Assembly: GCA_024138025.1 (NCBI GenBank)
Contig: JAMXBD010000013.1
Location: 248,001 to 312,000 of the forward strand
From: Combretum micranthum
Taxonomy: Eukaryota > Streptophyta > Magnoliopsida > Myrtales > Combretaceae
DNA: 64,000 bases
Direction: 5' to 3'
Notes under the pieces: generated by a model
The model's database searches: none
What the model saw: the letters and a program-made list of their open reading frames with translations, nothing else
Told to the model about the DNA's origin: nothing
In this document: in pieces, positions 10,484 through 23,744 of the stretch
Layout: every line of letters starts with the position of its first letter
How positions within the stretch are numbered: position 1 is the stretch's first letter
Position numbers and translations under genes: made by a program

Positions 10484-11640
10484 CTTTGAATTAAAATGAA
10501 ACAAGTAACACCGAAGTACTTACACTCCGGAACAATCTCTGGGAACCTAGGGATTTTGAGTAACAGCAGCTATTCAAAGGGTTGTTATAAGCAGTCTGGA
10601 TACTTATATCTCCTATATCTAACTGAAAAGGAAAATAGCCTCATCTAAGGTTTATAGGCGTTACACAATTTTACTTATCTCAGTCCATAATATCATTTAG
10701 TTGAACCGGTCCATAAACGTGAACTAAACTATGTTACTTTACCCAAAACTTAAGTAAATGTTATACCAATACTATTTGCCCCATCAGCTATCCAACGAGC
10801 TACCATGAATTGCCATTGGATCATGGCAGGAGGAGGCCTAAGCGCTTAACTACCGCGCCCGACCCAGGACAAGGTTGTCGCTCGTCGGATCGGATTAAAT
10901 ATCACAAGCACAAGTACAAGTAACATTCAATTATTAAATCGTCTTTAAGTTTTAACTCATTATGGATGTCTATCCTAACAGTCAACATGTAAGTTACTAC
11001 TTAGCTTTCATATTTGAATTCCAAACAAAAATAGGGGATAGGTCAGAGGCCATCTTAGAGGATAAATAAGAGGCAAACATCTGTTCATGAAATTAAATTC
11101 ATGTAAGTATTTAAATTAATTATTCATTTATATCAAATTCATTTTAAGAACTTATTTGATCAGATATTATATAGGAACTCCATTATAGCTGCGAAAATCA
11201 CCATGTCAAGATATGGACAATTCTCTATTGTCTGTCAAATTATTTTTTTTCTCTTTATTTATAATTGTTTATTATAAAAACATTACCATATCATTCATTG
11301 TCAAAATACTCATATTTCTCTACAAACAAACATTAAAAATAATATGTTCTTTTTATTATCCATGGTTTATCCTAATATATTAGTCTAAGCTATTTATTAG
11401 TTATTAAGCCTATTTTAACTTAATCCTAACCAAATGGATTAGAATTAATCATTTAATTTAATTACTAAACCAAGTTGAGCTTAGATTTATTAACTAAGTT
11501 AATTTTATGCCCAACTTTTATATTTAATCCAATTAGTTATTAAATCTATAAATTTGCTTAACTCATTCTTAATTATAGTTTAACCAATATGACATATTAA
11601 CTATCATTTATCAATCACATTTAAGTTTATTTTTATTTTA
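10484..11640. other. AT-rich gene-free DNA
   Basis: I see no exon or mobile-element protein motif. A GC-richer patch at about 10790-10890 has no recognisable identity. The rest is simple AT-rich sequence with many TTAATTA-like words. Confidence 0.4.
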
Positions 11641-11659
11641 TTTAGATTTTTATGAAAAA

Positions 11660-12150
11660 CATGGGCAGGTAGGGTGACCTTGTTTCACCTTGTGTTCATG
11701 CATATGAGAAGCACAATCAAATACATTCAATCGTGTTTTCTTCGTGCTTGTTCATGTTTTGGAGCTTATAGAGAAGCATGGGTGATAGGACAAGCCGTGT
11801 TTCAATTGTGCTTCTCTTTAAGTGAAAACAATCGAGAAACACGGCATAATAAAACAAGTTGTGCTTCTCCTATGTTTTATCAAAAGCCAAGCACACAAAG
11901 GTCAAATAGAAATGCGGTGAGATATAATGAGTCATGTTCTTGCCGTGTTTCACTTGACATGTTACATACTTGAGAATCAGAAAGAAAAACGGGGAGATAG
12001 GGGAGGCCGTGTTTCAGCTATGCTGTTCTAGAAATGTGTCTGTAAAACGAAATTAAGAGAAACATGATTGGATAGGGTTAGCATTCTGGCCGTGTTTCTT
12101 CTTTGATGATTTAAAATAAAGAGCACACTTATTTAGTTTCCCATGTTCCG
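11660..12150. repeat. Word array: GCCGTGTTTC repeated on both strands
   Basis: The 10-mer GCCGTGTTTC occurs at 11794, 11942, 12006 and 12089, and in reverse complement at 11836-11845. Companion words (TTGTGCTTCTC at 11816 and 11861) are also repeated. A 99-codon open frame crosses it but has no protein-like features I recognise. Confidence 0.5.
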
Positions 12151-13870
12151 TAGTGTTCTTTGCTCTGTTTTTTCTTTCAAAAACTCAATTTATTTTACTA
12201 GTTGTTTCACATCATATTTCAATATACAACATCTTAAAATGAATATACAAATTATAAACATGATTTACAACATTTATATAAATATTTTCACTTCATCTCG
12301 ATCCTAGTACTCACATGCATGATTTTGCTTATATTTTAACATAATAATTCATTTATTACAAGTTTTATCTTAAATCCTACATATAACTAGTATTAATTCA
12401 TCAATGCATGCATAAATAACTATTAAACAAGAAAACAACATAACTTACATGTTTTAGCCATTTTTATCAACTAAGTCTTCCTCACTACTCCTTTCTCGGT
12501 GGTATTGCTTTTTCTAATTTGGTTCTCTTCTCTTATCTTGTCTTTTAACTTTGATTTCTCTTCCAGTCTTCTTGAATTTTAGGTTTAGAGTTGATTTGAG
12601 GAAAAAAAAGAGAAGATGAAAGGAAACAAAAGAGAAAGAAAAGAGGTAGATAAGGTAAAGGAAAAAGAAAAGAAAGAAATAAAGATTTAGAGATATTTCT
12701 AGGATGGTGTATTAGATTTAAAACTTCCTGATAAAAATTTTAAGTATAAAAAATAATTAGAAATTAATTTAAGAATATATATAATTGAAATCAATAGTTT
12801 GAATCAAAAATCCAATCTAGGAGTTTATTTTATGAAAATTTGACATTTAATTTGGGTTCGGGTTTAAAATTAATATTTTTAAATAAGCAGTTAAATTAAA
12901 AAAAAATTATAAGAATTCAAGATAAAAGAAAGTTAATTGAAGTTCAAAAGTTTAGTAGCTTATTAAACATTCAAATCGAATACTTATTAAGAGTTTATGA
13001 TTTTAACTTGAAGAAAAGGGATTCTAATAAGATTTTAGAAGAGATCGTAAAAAGATAGATGAGACAACAAAATAATGATGAAAGTAATATTCAAATTCAA
13101 TTTAATCTACTTACTAATTTGATTATGCCAATTATCAAAATTTTATCCTATAATTTACTTTACTTGATTTAGTTAAATTATCTAAATTAAAATTTTAAAT
13201 TAAATTTCAATCCTAATTAAAAATTAACTTCCTATTTTATTATTCAATTAAGCTATTTCTAATTTAGTTGGGTAAGGGTTATGGGTGATTCAAAATATGT
13301 GGAAGAGCAAGCGGAGTACTGGGTCAGCCCAAGGATACCTAGGAGAAAGAAAATGAAAGGGGGGCTAATATTTTAAAGAGAGGTTTTCAAGGAAAAGAGG
13401 GGGTTTTGTGTAATGCATGGCATATAACATTAGTATGTTGCTTCCTTTTTTTTTATTTTATTAATTTAATGTGTGGTACTTCAAATGTAGCTCAGCTATG
13501 GTGTTTAGTAGTGTTTAGGGGAAACAATGTTAGCTTAATGTGAGTGTAGGGAGAAAAATTAGGAAACAGGGCAGTCAGCCCAACTAGTTCTTTTTATTTT
13601 TAATGGCCACAAAATGAAGAAAATTTTAAGTGCTAATTTTTTTGAAAGAAAAATTTTGGCTCTAGAATGGAAGGAAATCTTTTCAGGTTTTCTTTAAAAT
13701 TGAGCCCTAGTAAAGAGATCATTGATTCTCTCTTATTATCCCAAAATTACCATTCAAGGTAGGTGAAAGAGGATAAAAACAAATTTGAATATGATTTTGC
13801 TCTAAACAATGGCTCCCTTAGAATACGATTTAGCTGGTGAAATTGCTAATAATCTATTTTCTTATTGCAG
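12150..13870. other. AT-rich gene-free DNA, probable intron or flank of SECA2
   Basis: No exon motif is visible up to the splice acceptor at 13868-13870. The stretch is rich in A and T runs and includes an A/G-rich block at 12596-12690. Confidence 0.4.
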
Positions 13871-16800
13871 TGTTGAGAACTCTGAATATTTATCTGATTT
13901 GCTGAAGGAACGGAAAATTCCTCACAATGTCCTGAATGCACGACCAAAGGTTTATATGACTTCATTATTTTATTAATAATATCAACATTATTTTATATTT
14001 TATTTTATGTGTATGATTGTTTGAGACTTTTTTTTTTTGTTTTATATTTTATTTTTTATTTTATTTGTTGTTTTTATTAATCAGTATGCAGCTAGAGAGG
14101 CTGATATCATTGCCCAAGCTGGGAGAAAGTACGCCATTACTATTTCTACAAATATGGCTGGCAGGGGTACGGACATAATTCTTGGGGAAATCCAAAAGTG
14201 AGTGTTGTTATTACTTAGTTTTATCCTTTTCTACTTTAAAAACGAAAAGAAAGAAGACAACTATTGGCTTTTTACTTTACTCATTATCTTTTTTGGGGGG
14301 AAAAATTGACATTGATATCTAAGATTCAATGCTTATTTATGCTGTATATATCTGTTGTCTGCACCAACTTATTGCATCATTTGGATTGCTCTCCTGAATT
14401 GGGTGGTAAACCAAAGCCTTTTCTTTTCTTTATCAACTTTATAAGATGCTTGCAAAAGGAATCATTGAGGACAGTGTGCTTCCATTTTTGACCCAAGAAG
14501 CTCCTGACTTCGATGCTGATGGTGAGACTAAATTGGAGAAGGTGCACTTTTATACTGCTAATGGAATATTAATTCCTTTATTTTCTTATTTAACATAATA
14601 TTGAGGTATTTTTATGCTCCAACTATTCATGCTTGCAGGTCATGTCAAAGATTAAAATGGGACCATCATCATTAGCTCTGCTAGCTAAGACGGCCTTAAT
14701 GGGTTTGTGACCTTTCTCTAATATCTTTCATTTACAATTGGTGGCATCTCTTTCTAATGCGGCTGTTTGCATAAAGGCAGTGAGGCAACTAATATAAGCA
14801 TGCATGTTTTCTTACTTTATCAATGTGAATTGTTCAGCAAAATATGTACGCAAGGGCGAGGTAAAATACTGGACATATGAGGAGGCCAAATCAATAATGT
14901 CAGAGTCCATAGAAATGAGCCAGTCAACTGATATGAAGGAGCTGGAGCGGCTTGTAAATGAACAAGCTGAGATGTATCCACTTGGCCCTAGTATAGCATT
15001 GGCTTATCTATCAATTTTAAAGGACTGTGAAGAGCACTGCTTCCATGAAGGTTCTGAAGTCAAACTTCTTGGTGGGCTTCACGTGGTTGGGACATCTCTG
15101 CATGAATCCCGTAGAATAGATAACCAGGTGAGCTAAAAATATCAAAAGTAATTTGATATTCTTGGTCTTGGTCAATAACCCCTGCTCTAGTTTTTTATCA
15201 TATGAATAATGGGATATGGATGATGAATCACCTCATAACAATCAGCAGGTATATCCATTTCTTCACATTTTTCTGGATTGTAATTGGCGCATGAAATCGG
15301 GTGCTCCCTGCCATTTCTATTTTCCTTTTAATTATGATTTAGATGTGCAAAGAAGTCAGGATTGCTTCATAGGGATGTTCTCAAGAGTCTGTAGGTGAAG
15401 TGGTTCTTCTTTTTCCTTTTTGTTCAGGTCCCTGTTGTACATGTGATAAAGATTGCACCTCCTATTGTGTAGTAAGTACACTTTGGATATTGTTTTTGAT
15501 GAATAGAAGATTACTCTTGCATAATTGAAAATAGGGTGCAAGTAGCTTTTATAGATTGAAGTACTGAAAGAAACAGACTTCATGCTCTGGGGGCCAGCTT
15601 ATGAAACTAGGTTTTTGTACGAATGTGAAGGTTTTTTTTTTTTTTTTCATTTTTTTTTTGAATATTTGTTTAAAAATAAAAGGTGGATTAAGAAGTACAA
15701 TATGCCTTTGTATTAAATGTGTTTTACAAAAAGATGTATATGGTATATGCGTCTTTAAAAATAAAATAAAAACATTAAATAAAACAAAAGTTGCATGTGC
15801 TACACACTTCTTCCTCCTTTTGTTAGTGTTTTCTAAAGTTGCATCTTGTTCCTGCGGCTTTCTTATTGCTCCACTTCCAAACAAAATAGCACTACGCATA
15901 CTCATTCAGCTGTAAGACTAAAACAAAAAAGGTGGCACTAGAAAAAGGAAGCCAAAGTTGCACAACCAACATGCAACTTTTGATTACATTGCAAAATAAA
16001 TAAAGTTGTATCTAGAACATGTGACTTTTATTTCTTCTTCTTCTTCTTCTTCTTTCACTCTTTCATTCACATTCATTCTTCTTTTTTCACTCACATTCAT
16101 TCTGTATGTGTTTTTACCATCCTATTGCTTTGCACTGAAAATGCATGTACAAGATACACCTTTCTTATAATGAATTCGGCAAAACAAATATGCATCTACA
16201 ACATGAGCTTTTACTGCCCTTTATCTGGAATATGTTTTCACCTGACCCCATTTTGGGAATAAGTTTAAAAATCTGCCTCATACCCTTAGAAAAACCTGAG
16301 ACTAAATCTTTAAAGATGGAAGAAATTTACAGCTATTGATATTATATGATCCCAAATATAAAATTAACATGATTTCCAACATTCTTCTCAAGCCGGTGAG
16401 TGGATGTCTTCCATTCTCAGCTTGCAAGTGATGTTCTGCAATCTTACTGATGATATCCTTTGTAAAAACATCTGCTAGTTTCTTACTGCAACTTAGATAT
16501 GATGCACAGATCTTTTCGCTGTCCAATTTTTCCTTTTAAAATTGTCTACGCAGCTCAATGTCCTTGGTTTGATCATATTGGACTTCGCTATATGCATTGC
16601 TAATGGTAGATTTGTTATCTTGATACAGCTATTACTTTTTGTTTCTTAACTTGAAGGTCTTTCAAATTTATTATATTTTCCCTTTTGCTAAAACTTTCAA
16701 AATTATTTTCAACAGTGGAAATTCATATGCAGCATGTGCCACTCCCCTAAGCTCAGCTGCTAAACTAGATCTTCCAATGAAAAATTCGTGCATCGAACCC

Positions 16801-19800
16801 ATTCACTTTTTATTCATAATAAGTTGTTCATAATTACATGATTGCCCATACTGATCAAGTCTAATCGGACTCAACAAGCCACAGAAAAGAAAATAAATCT
16901 TCTGAAATCTGATCTAATCAAATTTATATTTGATTCTTACAAACCTGATCCAAGCTAACTGTGTTACGGGCAAGCGGAGCCGAGCTCAAGCACACCACGT
17001 CAAGTTGTGCCTCTCAAGCATGTTTTACATGCACAAGACAGAGGGGACTTTGGTATCTTTTATTTCTATTTGTGTTGTATGTATTAGTTCGTTTTATGAG
17101 TATTACATGTATTGAGTATGTGTCTACTATTTTGTTTATGCATATTAAGTGGTTGAGTATGTGTCCGTAATTTCAGTTATAGGGTACCATGGTTGGTGTC
17201 CTTGTATTTTGAAATTCTATTGCTGTTGTTGTTGTGCTGTGAGGATGTCTTAGTGTGGGGAAGTTAGTACTTAGAGCCTAAGGTTAGTGGATGATTATGG
17301 GAGCTGACATGTACATGTAGTGTAGTGTGAGAAGTGGGCTGAAGCGAAATGGCAGTTATTAAACTGCTAAACAGCCATGTATAATAAAAAGAGGAGTGTG
17401 GCTCTAAAAATGTTGTGTTCGGTTTTATTCCCAAATTGGTTTCCAGTTGGAGATCGATGGGTTCTCCCTGACAAGCCCAAAAAATAATTCAAAGGATGGA
17501 AAGCACCTAGAAGATATATACTATCTTGTGACAAACAGCTCTCAACATCTAAGAGTCAGATAGAATTTGTTTGTAAATTTCCTCTTTTAAGTCTTCATTT
17601 AAGATGCGTTCTTCGCATCAATTGATGCCCAGTACATGTCAATATTTGAGAGGCCCCCAAATATTACTATGAATTGGTTTAAAAGGCTTAAATGATTTGT
17701 ATGGTTGGATGCGATGGGAATTTTTTCACAATTTTGCCATATAGCAATATTTACAATTGAAATCACCAATATTTTTATTTCCTAACTGGATACAACTAGC
17801 ACATATAAAGAAAATCAGGATAATAAGACGCAAATTTCATGTCATTACATTTGACTCACTAGAGCAGATCAGAAGGCTTGATCTTGGACTTGATCTCAAC
17901 CTTTGGACATGTTTTAATAATGTGGTAGAGGCCATTGTGTCCTTTTAACTCTGCTAGTTATCTTACCAGCACAAGCTGAGGAAAAAACCACCAGACGATT
18001 AATATCATTGGTCAGTTTACTCATAGATAATAAATTATATTGCAACTCAGGATCAAATAGTGTTGGGTATTAAATCTGCCAGGTATACAGTTTCCTTTCC
18101 TCTTGCCACTACATATATAGTTAGCATCTGAAACCTTGCTCAAATCCTTTTACACATACTGAGGAAATCAAAGAAGTGTTGGGAGTTGCACATGTGATTT
18201 GGAACCCCTGTATTTATTATCTACTGTTCACATCCTGTACCCTCAAAGAGAGGCCAAAAAAAGCCTGTTTGAGCAATATTCACAAAATATAATTTATGGT
18301 AGGATTGAATATCTGCTGAAGTAGCACAATTTGGTCAAAAGTCAAATTTATTATTGAATGGGACGTCCCCGAGTGTTCCTTAGATTTCAATTGCCTCTCT
18401 AATGCTTGTTTCTCCAAATGCATAAACTTTCCATGGATTGTCCAGTATTTTTCTCGATTATGGTTGGGCCTTTGACAATGATCACACCCGCTACCTTTTT
18501 TTTTTCCCAAGTTTGCAGATTAAGTGCAGATTCGGCCATTAAGTGTAGATGCTAGGGACCTCAATTCAGGTTTCAAGGGGCTCATCATAGCACACCCCGT
18601 ACTTGCCTTTCTTCTCACTTCATTGAATGCTTCTTTGAGGCTCGGATGGGGTTGTTGTCCTATCAGCTGTCCCTTTACTCATCAAGGTCAGAGTTCAATG
18701 CTTGCAAGAAGTCCAGTATCTAGTAACTTCTTATACTTGAGGCCATCCTTCATACACTTCCAATTAATTCCATAGAATATCTCTAGTTATTCTCATATTA
18801 CCTTAGGTTGTCATTCAAGGTATTGGGATGTATTTTTCGGATCCAAGTAGATCTCTTGCATGTTCTTTCAGATGCCTTGGCTGTTTCACAAAAGAGATTG
18901 GATGCCCTAATCCTAGACTTGAAAGAATGTATGAGTCAAGCAATCACTGAGGAGTTTTTCACTTCAAATACCTAAGCTTCCCTTTGACCTTGAATTCCAA
19001 GTTTCACGGAATGGAACTATTCCCTAAAGTTAGCTCCATTCAACTTATGTTGATTAATTTGGAGTGAGTTGTGTGGTGGTTAGTCATCTTAGGCAAGGAA
19101 CCAAACTCAGGTGCCAAATTCTGTAGTTTTTCAACAAGCCACAAAAAGATAGAAATAAATTTTTCGAAATCCGATCTAATTGGGTCTAAGCCTTAACCTA
19201 AAAATCTCAAACCTAAAAAACCCAATAACAAACTACTCACAGCACCTCAGAGACAGAAATGCAGGTTCTTCATTTATCTAAAATTTCACTGACTTTATGC
19301 CCCTTGAAATATAGATAAATAAATGAAAAAACAAAAAAGGTGATTTCTTTTATATCTCTTGTGTGTGTTCTTTCTCCTCTCTCTCTTTTACTCTTCTTTT
19401 GTAATTAATTTTTTTTTTTTTCCTGTGATGCTTTTTTCTTCTCCTTCTCACTTTCTTATTACCTCTTTTTTTAAGTTTACCTAATGTTTAGACTAATAAA
19501 ATGTTTTTCCATATTGGGGGGAACAATTTAGCTTCGTGGTAGAGCTGGAAGACAAGGAGATCCTGGGTCTACAAGGTTCATGGTCAGGTAGAGACTGCAT
19601 CTTGTAACATGATTGTCCTTGATTTTTCATAATCTATATATGAGGAGAAGATTTTATTTTTTCCCCACTTTTCTTTTTCTTTTGAATGCCCTGAGAGGAG
19701 ATGTACACTATCTAAAATTTGACTAAGAAATATGAGATCATTGTCATTGCATCTTTAGACAATGTGACGTTAGTATTACAAAGACTTAGGGATATAAGGC

Positions 19801-22800
19801 AACTATCTTTAACATTAGAGATGGCTGCTTGTGTCTTCAAAAATGCATACTCAATGTAAAAGGAAGGAAGTTCATAAAAAAAAAATGTAAAAGGAAGGAC
19901 AGACCTTTCTAAAATGAATTCTATTCTTAGTACCACATCGTTTGGAAAGCTAGGGCCTTTCCCTAGATTGCGGTGAGTCTTCACACTCATTATGACATAG
20001 CCATGTGGTACTCAACAAGACTGATCTTACAGTTTTACTCTGCAGAATTCAGAGTATGCTTTGGAGGGATATTTGAAGAAATTTATCTCTCACTCATGAT
20101 ATTGTTCACGCAAATACTGCTTAATCTTATTATCGAATAGATGCTGCAGCAACCACAGTTATATCTGACCATGTAGCTTGACAATACAAGAGTATGCTCT
20201 TCCTGTTAAATATTGCTTAATGTGTTGCAGCTTGCAGGATGAGATGTTCCAAAAGTTCAATTTTGATACAGAGTGGGCTGTTAAACTTATTTCCAGAATA
20301 ACAAATGATGAGGACATACCTATTGAAGGTGATGCAATTGTAAAGCAGGTCCTGTGTTACTTGTTTCTATCAACTGAATATCTCTCTCTTTCTCTCTCTC
20401 TTTGGGAAATTGTTCTACTAGTCCTAAACCTTTTGGAATTCTGTATTTGAGTCCTAAAAGTTTCAATTTCAATAATCAAGTTTCCACAAATTGATGGAAG
20501 GACGTTTTCGCTTGACTTTGAAAACAATTAGAACTTTGTTGCTCTAGTTGAAAATTCTATGAGTTAGTTGCATACTCAAAAAAGGTCCAGGACTTGAACA
20601 CTTTTCCCATTTTAATGGTCACTGCTCCTTTCTTCTTCTATCTGATTATATCATGTGATTTCAGCTCTTGGCCCTACAAGTCAATGCAGAGAAGTACTTC
20701 TTTAGCATCAGAAAGAGCCTTGTGGAATTTGATGAAGTATTAGAGGTATGCGTTGTAGAACTCTGTTTCCTAAATTAGATTATTTCATTCAAGCACTTGC
20801 AGCTAAAGTATATGTTTCCCCATGAGACTAAGAAGCCTTGGATACTTGGTCTATTCGCAAGTTTCTCCTCATAGAAATAATGAGATTGAGGAAAAATGAT
20901 CAAATTAGTTTTGATTGTATAGTAACTATCTTGCATGCACTGGCATTTGGTGGCATCTTTTCCAATTGTGCAGTATGCTGTTTGAAAGAAATTGTGGAGA
21001 TAATTGACAATTACCTACCTTAATTCTTTTTCCCCTCTCCAATTCGCACTTGCAGGTACAAAGAAAGCATGTCTATAACCTTCGACAGTTGATGCTGATT
21101 GGTGATAGTGAAAGTTGTTCCGAGCACATATATCAGTTAGTGCCTGTTTATGTCTATTTTACTTGTATCTTGTCGATGTTGATGCACATGCTAATTGGCT
21201 ATATAAACTTTTTTCTGTTTTCTGAAATGGCTCCTAAAATCTAGTATGTGGTTGGGTGACTGTTCTTTTCATTTCCAACTTCATATTATGTTCAAAATTG
21301 TTGTATCACCAACAAGAGCTCGTGGCAATTTCAATCCATTGTTATTTTGTGAGATAAAGTTGAGCAATCAAGGCATGTTTCGTTCTATAAACTCAAGTTT
21401 GAAGTATCGACTTTTGTGTTGAATGAAACAAAAATATATGGTATGCTCCCCGGTGCAGTGAATGAATTGATTTTCTAATAACTATTTGTTTTGATATCTG
21501 TCTTAGTGCCTGAGAAGATGTTCTTTTCAGATACATGCAGGCAGTGGTCGATGAAATAGTAATGGCAAATGCTGATCCAACGAAGGTAATTTAGATTTCA
21601 GATGGTTGCAATATATCTTTGAATATTTCATTTTTCCTCATTTTCCCATATCATTTTTGCTAGCATCCAAGTTGCTGGAGCTTGGATAAGCTCATCATGG
21701 AGTTTATGAGAATGTCAGATAAAATGTTGTCAGGTAAGTTGATGGGTATTGTTAAGTCCTTTCATATGTCTCTTTAGTTATTTGAGGATATTTATATTCT
21801 GAATAGGATCCTGCAGCATGATGCTCTCTCTCTCTCTCTCTCTCTCTGTAGGTGCTTTTGCTGGGATCACCTCTACAGCCCTACTAAACTCACTTCTCCA
21901 ATTTAATAAGATTGGATATACAGATATTGAAACTTTTACCTTCCAGACTTGCCCAAACCTCCAAATACTTTTAGAGGAATCCGTCAGAAGAGCTCTTCAT
22001 TAAAACGTTGGCTTGCCATATGTTCTGATGATTTGACCAAGTGAGGCCATCATTTAATGATGTTGATAATTGGTGTAAAAAATTTCTCGTTTGAGTTCCT
22101 CAGTGAAACACACTTCATTCCTTGGGCACATAATAATGCAGGAAAGGAAGACACCGATGGACTGTTTATCTACTTAGGAAGTATCTTGGTGATGTCTTGA
22201 TTGCTTCATATTTGGATGTCTTACAAGAATCAGGTATGATGATGCATATATAAAAGAAATTGAGGTAAGAGTTCCTCTTGCTTTCCAGTTAACCCCTCTT
22301 AAAGTTGTCCAGTCTTAGATTCGAATGATAAGAAAAATGTTAAACATGTATGATCATCATTTGTGAATATTTTCTTTTATGATAATTGAGTATGTAAATT
22401 TTGTAAGTAATCAATAGTGAATTGTATTGTTCTGATCCTTAAGATTTGTTATGAGCAATTGAATTATATTAATACGAGCAAAAAGTGAATAAGATATTAC
22501 TAGTTCCTTAAGCAATATCTAATTGATTGAATTAGTGGAAGGAAATGGGAGTTGCATTGATCTTGCAGACCCGGTTACTTAAATTCTACTTTTGTTTTCA
22601 TATTCGTGATGTGGGCTCAAACAAATTTTTAACCATATTATATTTTGCGAACTTGGTTAAAAAGCTGTATGCAAAATCGATATCCTCAGATATAATAGCC
22701 TTAAATCCGTTTGCTTCAAGTTTTGTATGCTATCCTTTTGTGGATGGTTACCAAGTTACTTTTGTATTTGAGTGGTTTCATCTAGTCTTGATGTATATTT

Positions 22801-23739
22801 TCCTCATTTTTGGTTATCAATGAAATTATTTATTTAACAAAAAAAAAAAATTGTCTATCTGTCTTTTTATTGGTACTAGAACTATTGGCAAGTTTGAAAG
22901 TTACTACATGATGTAAATCAGCCTATTAATTAATTTTGTATCTATGCCTAGTGTTTGTTTTCACAAAAACAATTTGGCAGCAAATCATGTTATAAGTCAG
23001 GAATGATGATATTTTTGAGTGATCCTGTAGATGGTTTCTTCTTTATTATTATTATTTTTTTAATTTCTTTCAAAGTGATGGTGTCCTTTGACCTTTTGGC
23101 AAGTGTCGTTTTCTGAAAAAACTATCTTTTTTTTTTTTTTTTGGCCCATCTGAAAAACTATCCTCTCCTAGAGCTCATCAACTTGAAGAATTTGAGTTTG
23201 CCATTAATTGCTTCCACTATGACCTTTCTAAACCCTAGAGCATGTGAAATTTGTGATAAGAGTAATTATTCTCCAAAGTTCATAAGGCAGCAGGTTACAA
23301 GTAGAATTCATATTTTGTGATTTTGTTCATCCACAACAGAAACCCTCTCTGGCTAGGTGGTTCTTTTTCCATTTTTTTTTTCCCCTCTCTTCTTCACCTT
23401 GGTAAATCTCTCTGACCAGTTTTCAATTACAGAGAGCTGTTCTTCTGAAGACTCTGGATTGTTTTTGGAGGGACCACCTCGTGAATATGAATAGGCTCAG
23501 TTCTGCGGTATTATGAATAATCTCTCTGACCAAGTCCGTTTTGCCATGTAGATAACTGACTTGACTAGTTCTGTCAGGTAAATGTGCGGAGTTTTGGGCA
23601 TAGAGATCCTCTTGAAGAGTACAAGATTGATGGATGCAGATTTTTCATCTCAATGCTAAGTGCAACTAGAAGGCTAACAGTAGAATCACTCATGCGGCAT
23701 TGGTCATCGCCAATAGAAGCTGAAGAAATTTATGTCTAA
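13871..23739 (+). CDS. SECA2: Chloroplast protein translocase subunit SECA2, C-terminal half, 15 exons
   Basis: The ATPase motor of the second plastid Sec system, which works with SCY2 at the inner envelope (family knowledge). The exons, each with GT-AG borders, are 13871-13949, 14085-14197, 14446-14541, 14639-14702, 14838-15127, 19532-19587, 20231-20348, 20665-20745, 21056-21135, 21531-21585, 21664-21733, 21852-22040, 22142-22264, 23433-23507 and 23578-23739. They give about 550 residues: the second nucleotide-binding domain with [13 protein letters not shown] (from 14145) and [16 protein letters not shown] (split by the 15128-19531 intron), then the helical scaffold and wing domains to the stop. 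The DEAD-type first domain and the preprotein-crosslinking domain are absent here. Exon wording ([31 protein letters not shown]) is SECA2, not SECA1. Three single-base losses break the frame, at 14184-14187, 21930-21932 and about 22235. All other exon phases agree. Either a decaying copy or a real gene carrying sequencing errors. Confidence 0.88.
16382..16860 (-). pseudogene. Copia RNase H remnant in SECA2 intron
   Basis: The minus strand reads [34 protein letters not shown] and [11 protein letters not shown], then a stop-rich end and the LTR. These match the RNase H terminus of copia pol. The frame is broken several times. Confidence 0.75.
16962..17473 (+). repeat. Possible solo LTR
   Basis: A block beginning TGTTACGGGC and possibly ending CCCTGACA differs in base composition from the copia remnant it interrupts. 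I found no matching target duplication, so the limits and orientation are guesses. Confidence 0.3.
18280..19100 (-). pseudogene. Copia gag remnant in SECA2 intron
   Basis: The minus strand opens near 19090 with MTNHHTTHS, continues through [10 protein letters not shown] and ends in a CCHC-like knuckle preceded by lysines. This is the usual layout of plant copia Gag, heavily mutated. Confidence 0.65.
21823..21847. repeat. (CT)n microsatellite at a SECA2 splice acceptor
   Basis: About 12 CT units end four bases before the exon at 21852 and form its polypyrimidine tract. Confidence 0.85.
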
Positions 23740-23743
23740 TAAA
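23738..23743 (+). terminator. Possible SECA2 poly(A) signal
   Basis: AATAAA overlaps the TAA stop codon. Plant 3' ends are loosely defined, and a signal so close to the stop may not be the one used. Confidence 0.3.
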
Positions 23744-23744
23744 G

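Larger units (their letters stand above)
15640..19130 (-). mobile_element. Decayed reverse-strand Ty1/copia element inside a SECA2 intron
   Basis: Read on the minus strand, from right to left: a primer-site-like TGGCACCTGAG (19106-19116), then a gag start with a zinc knuckle ([14 protein letters not shown], final Cys lost, near 18440-18490). Protease-like [17 protein letters not shown] lies near 18000, with integrase scraps after it, and the RNase H end ([15 protein letters not shown]) at 16400-16600. A purine-rich tract and a TGTTGGAAATC LTR start at 16381 follow. Reverse transcriptase is not recognisable. A block at 16962-17473 of different character interrupts it. The left LTR limit near 15640 is uncertain. 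Confidence 0.75.

Noticed and set aside
11674..11973. 99-codon open frame
   Set aside because: It runs through the GCCGTGTTTC word array, shows no domain or signal, and its cysteine-rich look comes from the repeated words.
13871..15127. SECA1 rather than SECA2
   Set aside because: The wording around the helicase motifs and the absence of the SECA1-specific insert between the NBD2 exons favour SECA2.
15549..15915. Overlapping open frames of 104-118 codons on both strands
   Set aside because: They lie across poly(T) and AT-rich LTR-like sequence in the SECA2 intron. Phe/Lys-rich composition is explained by base content.
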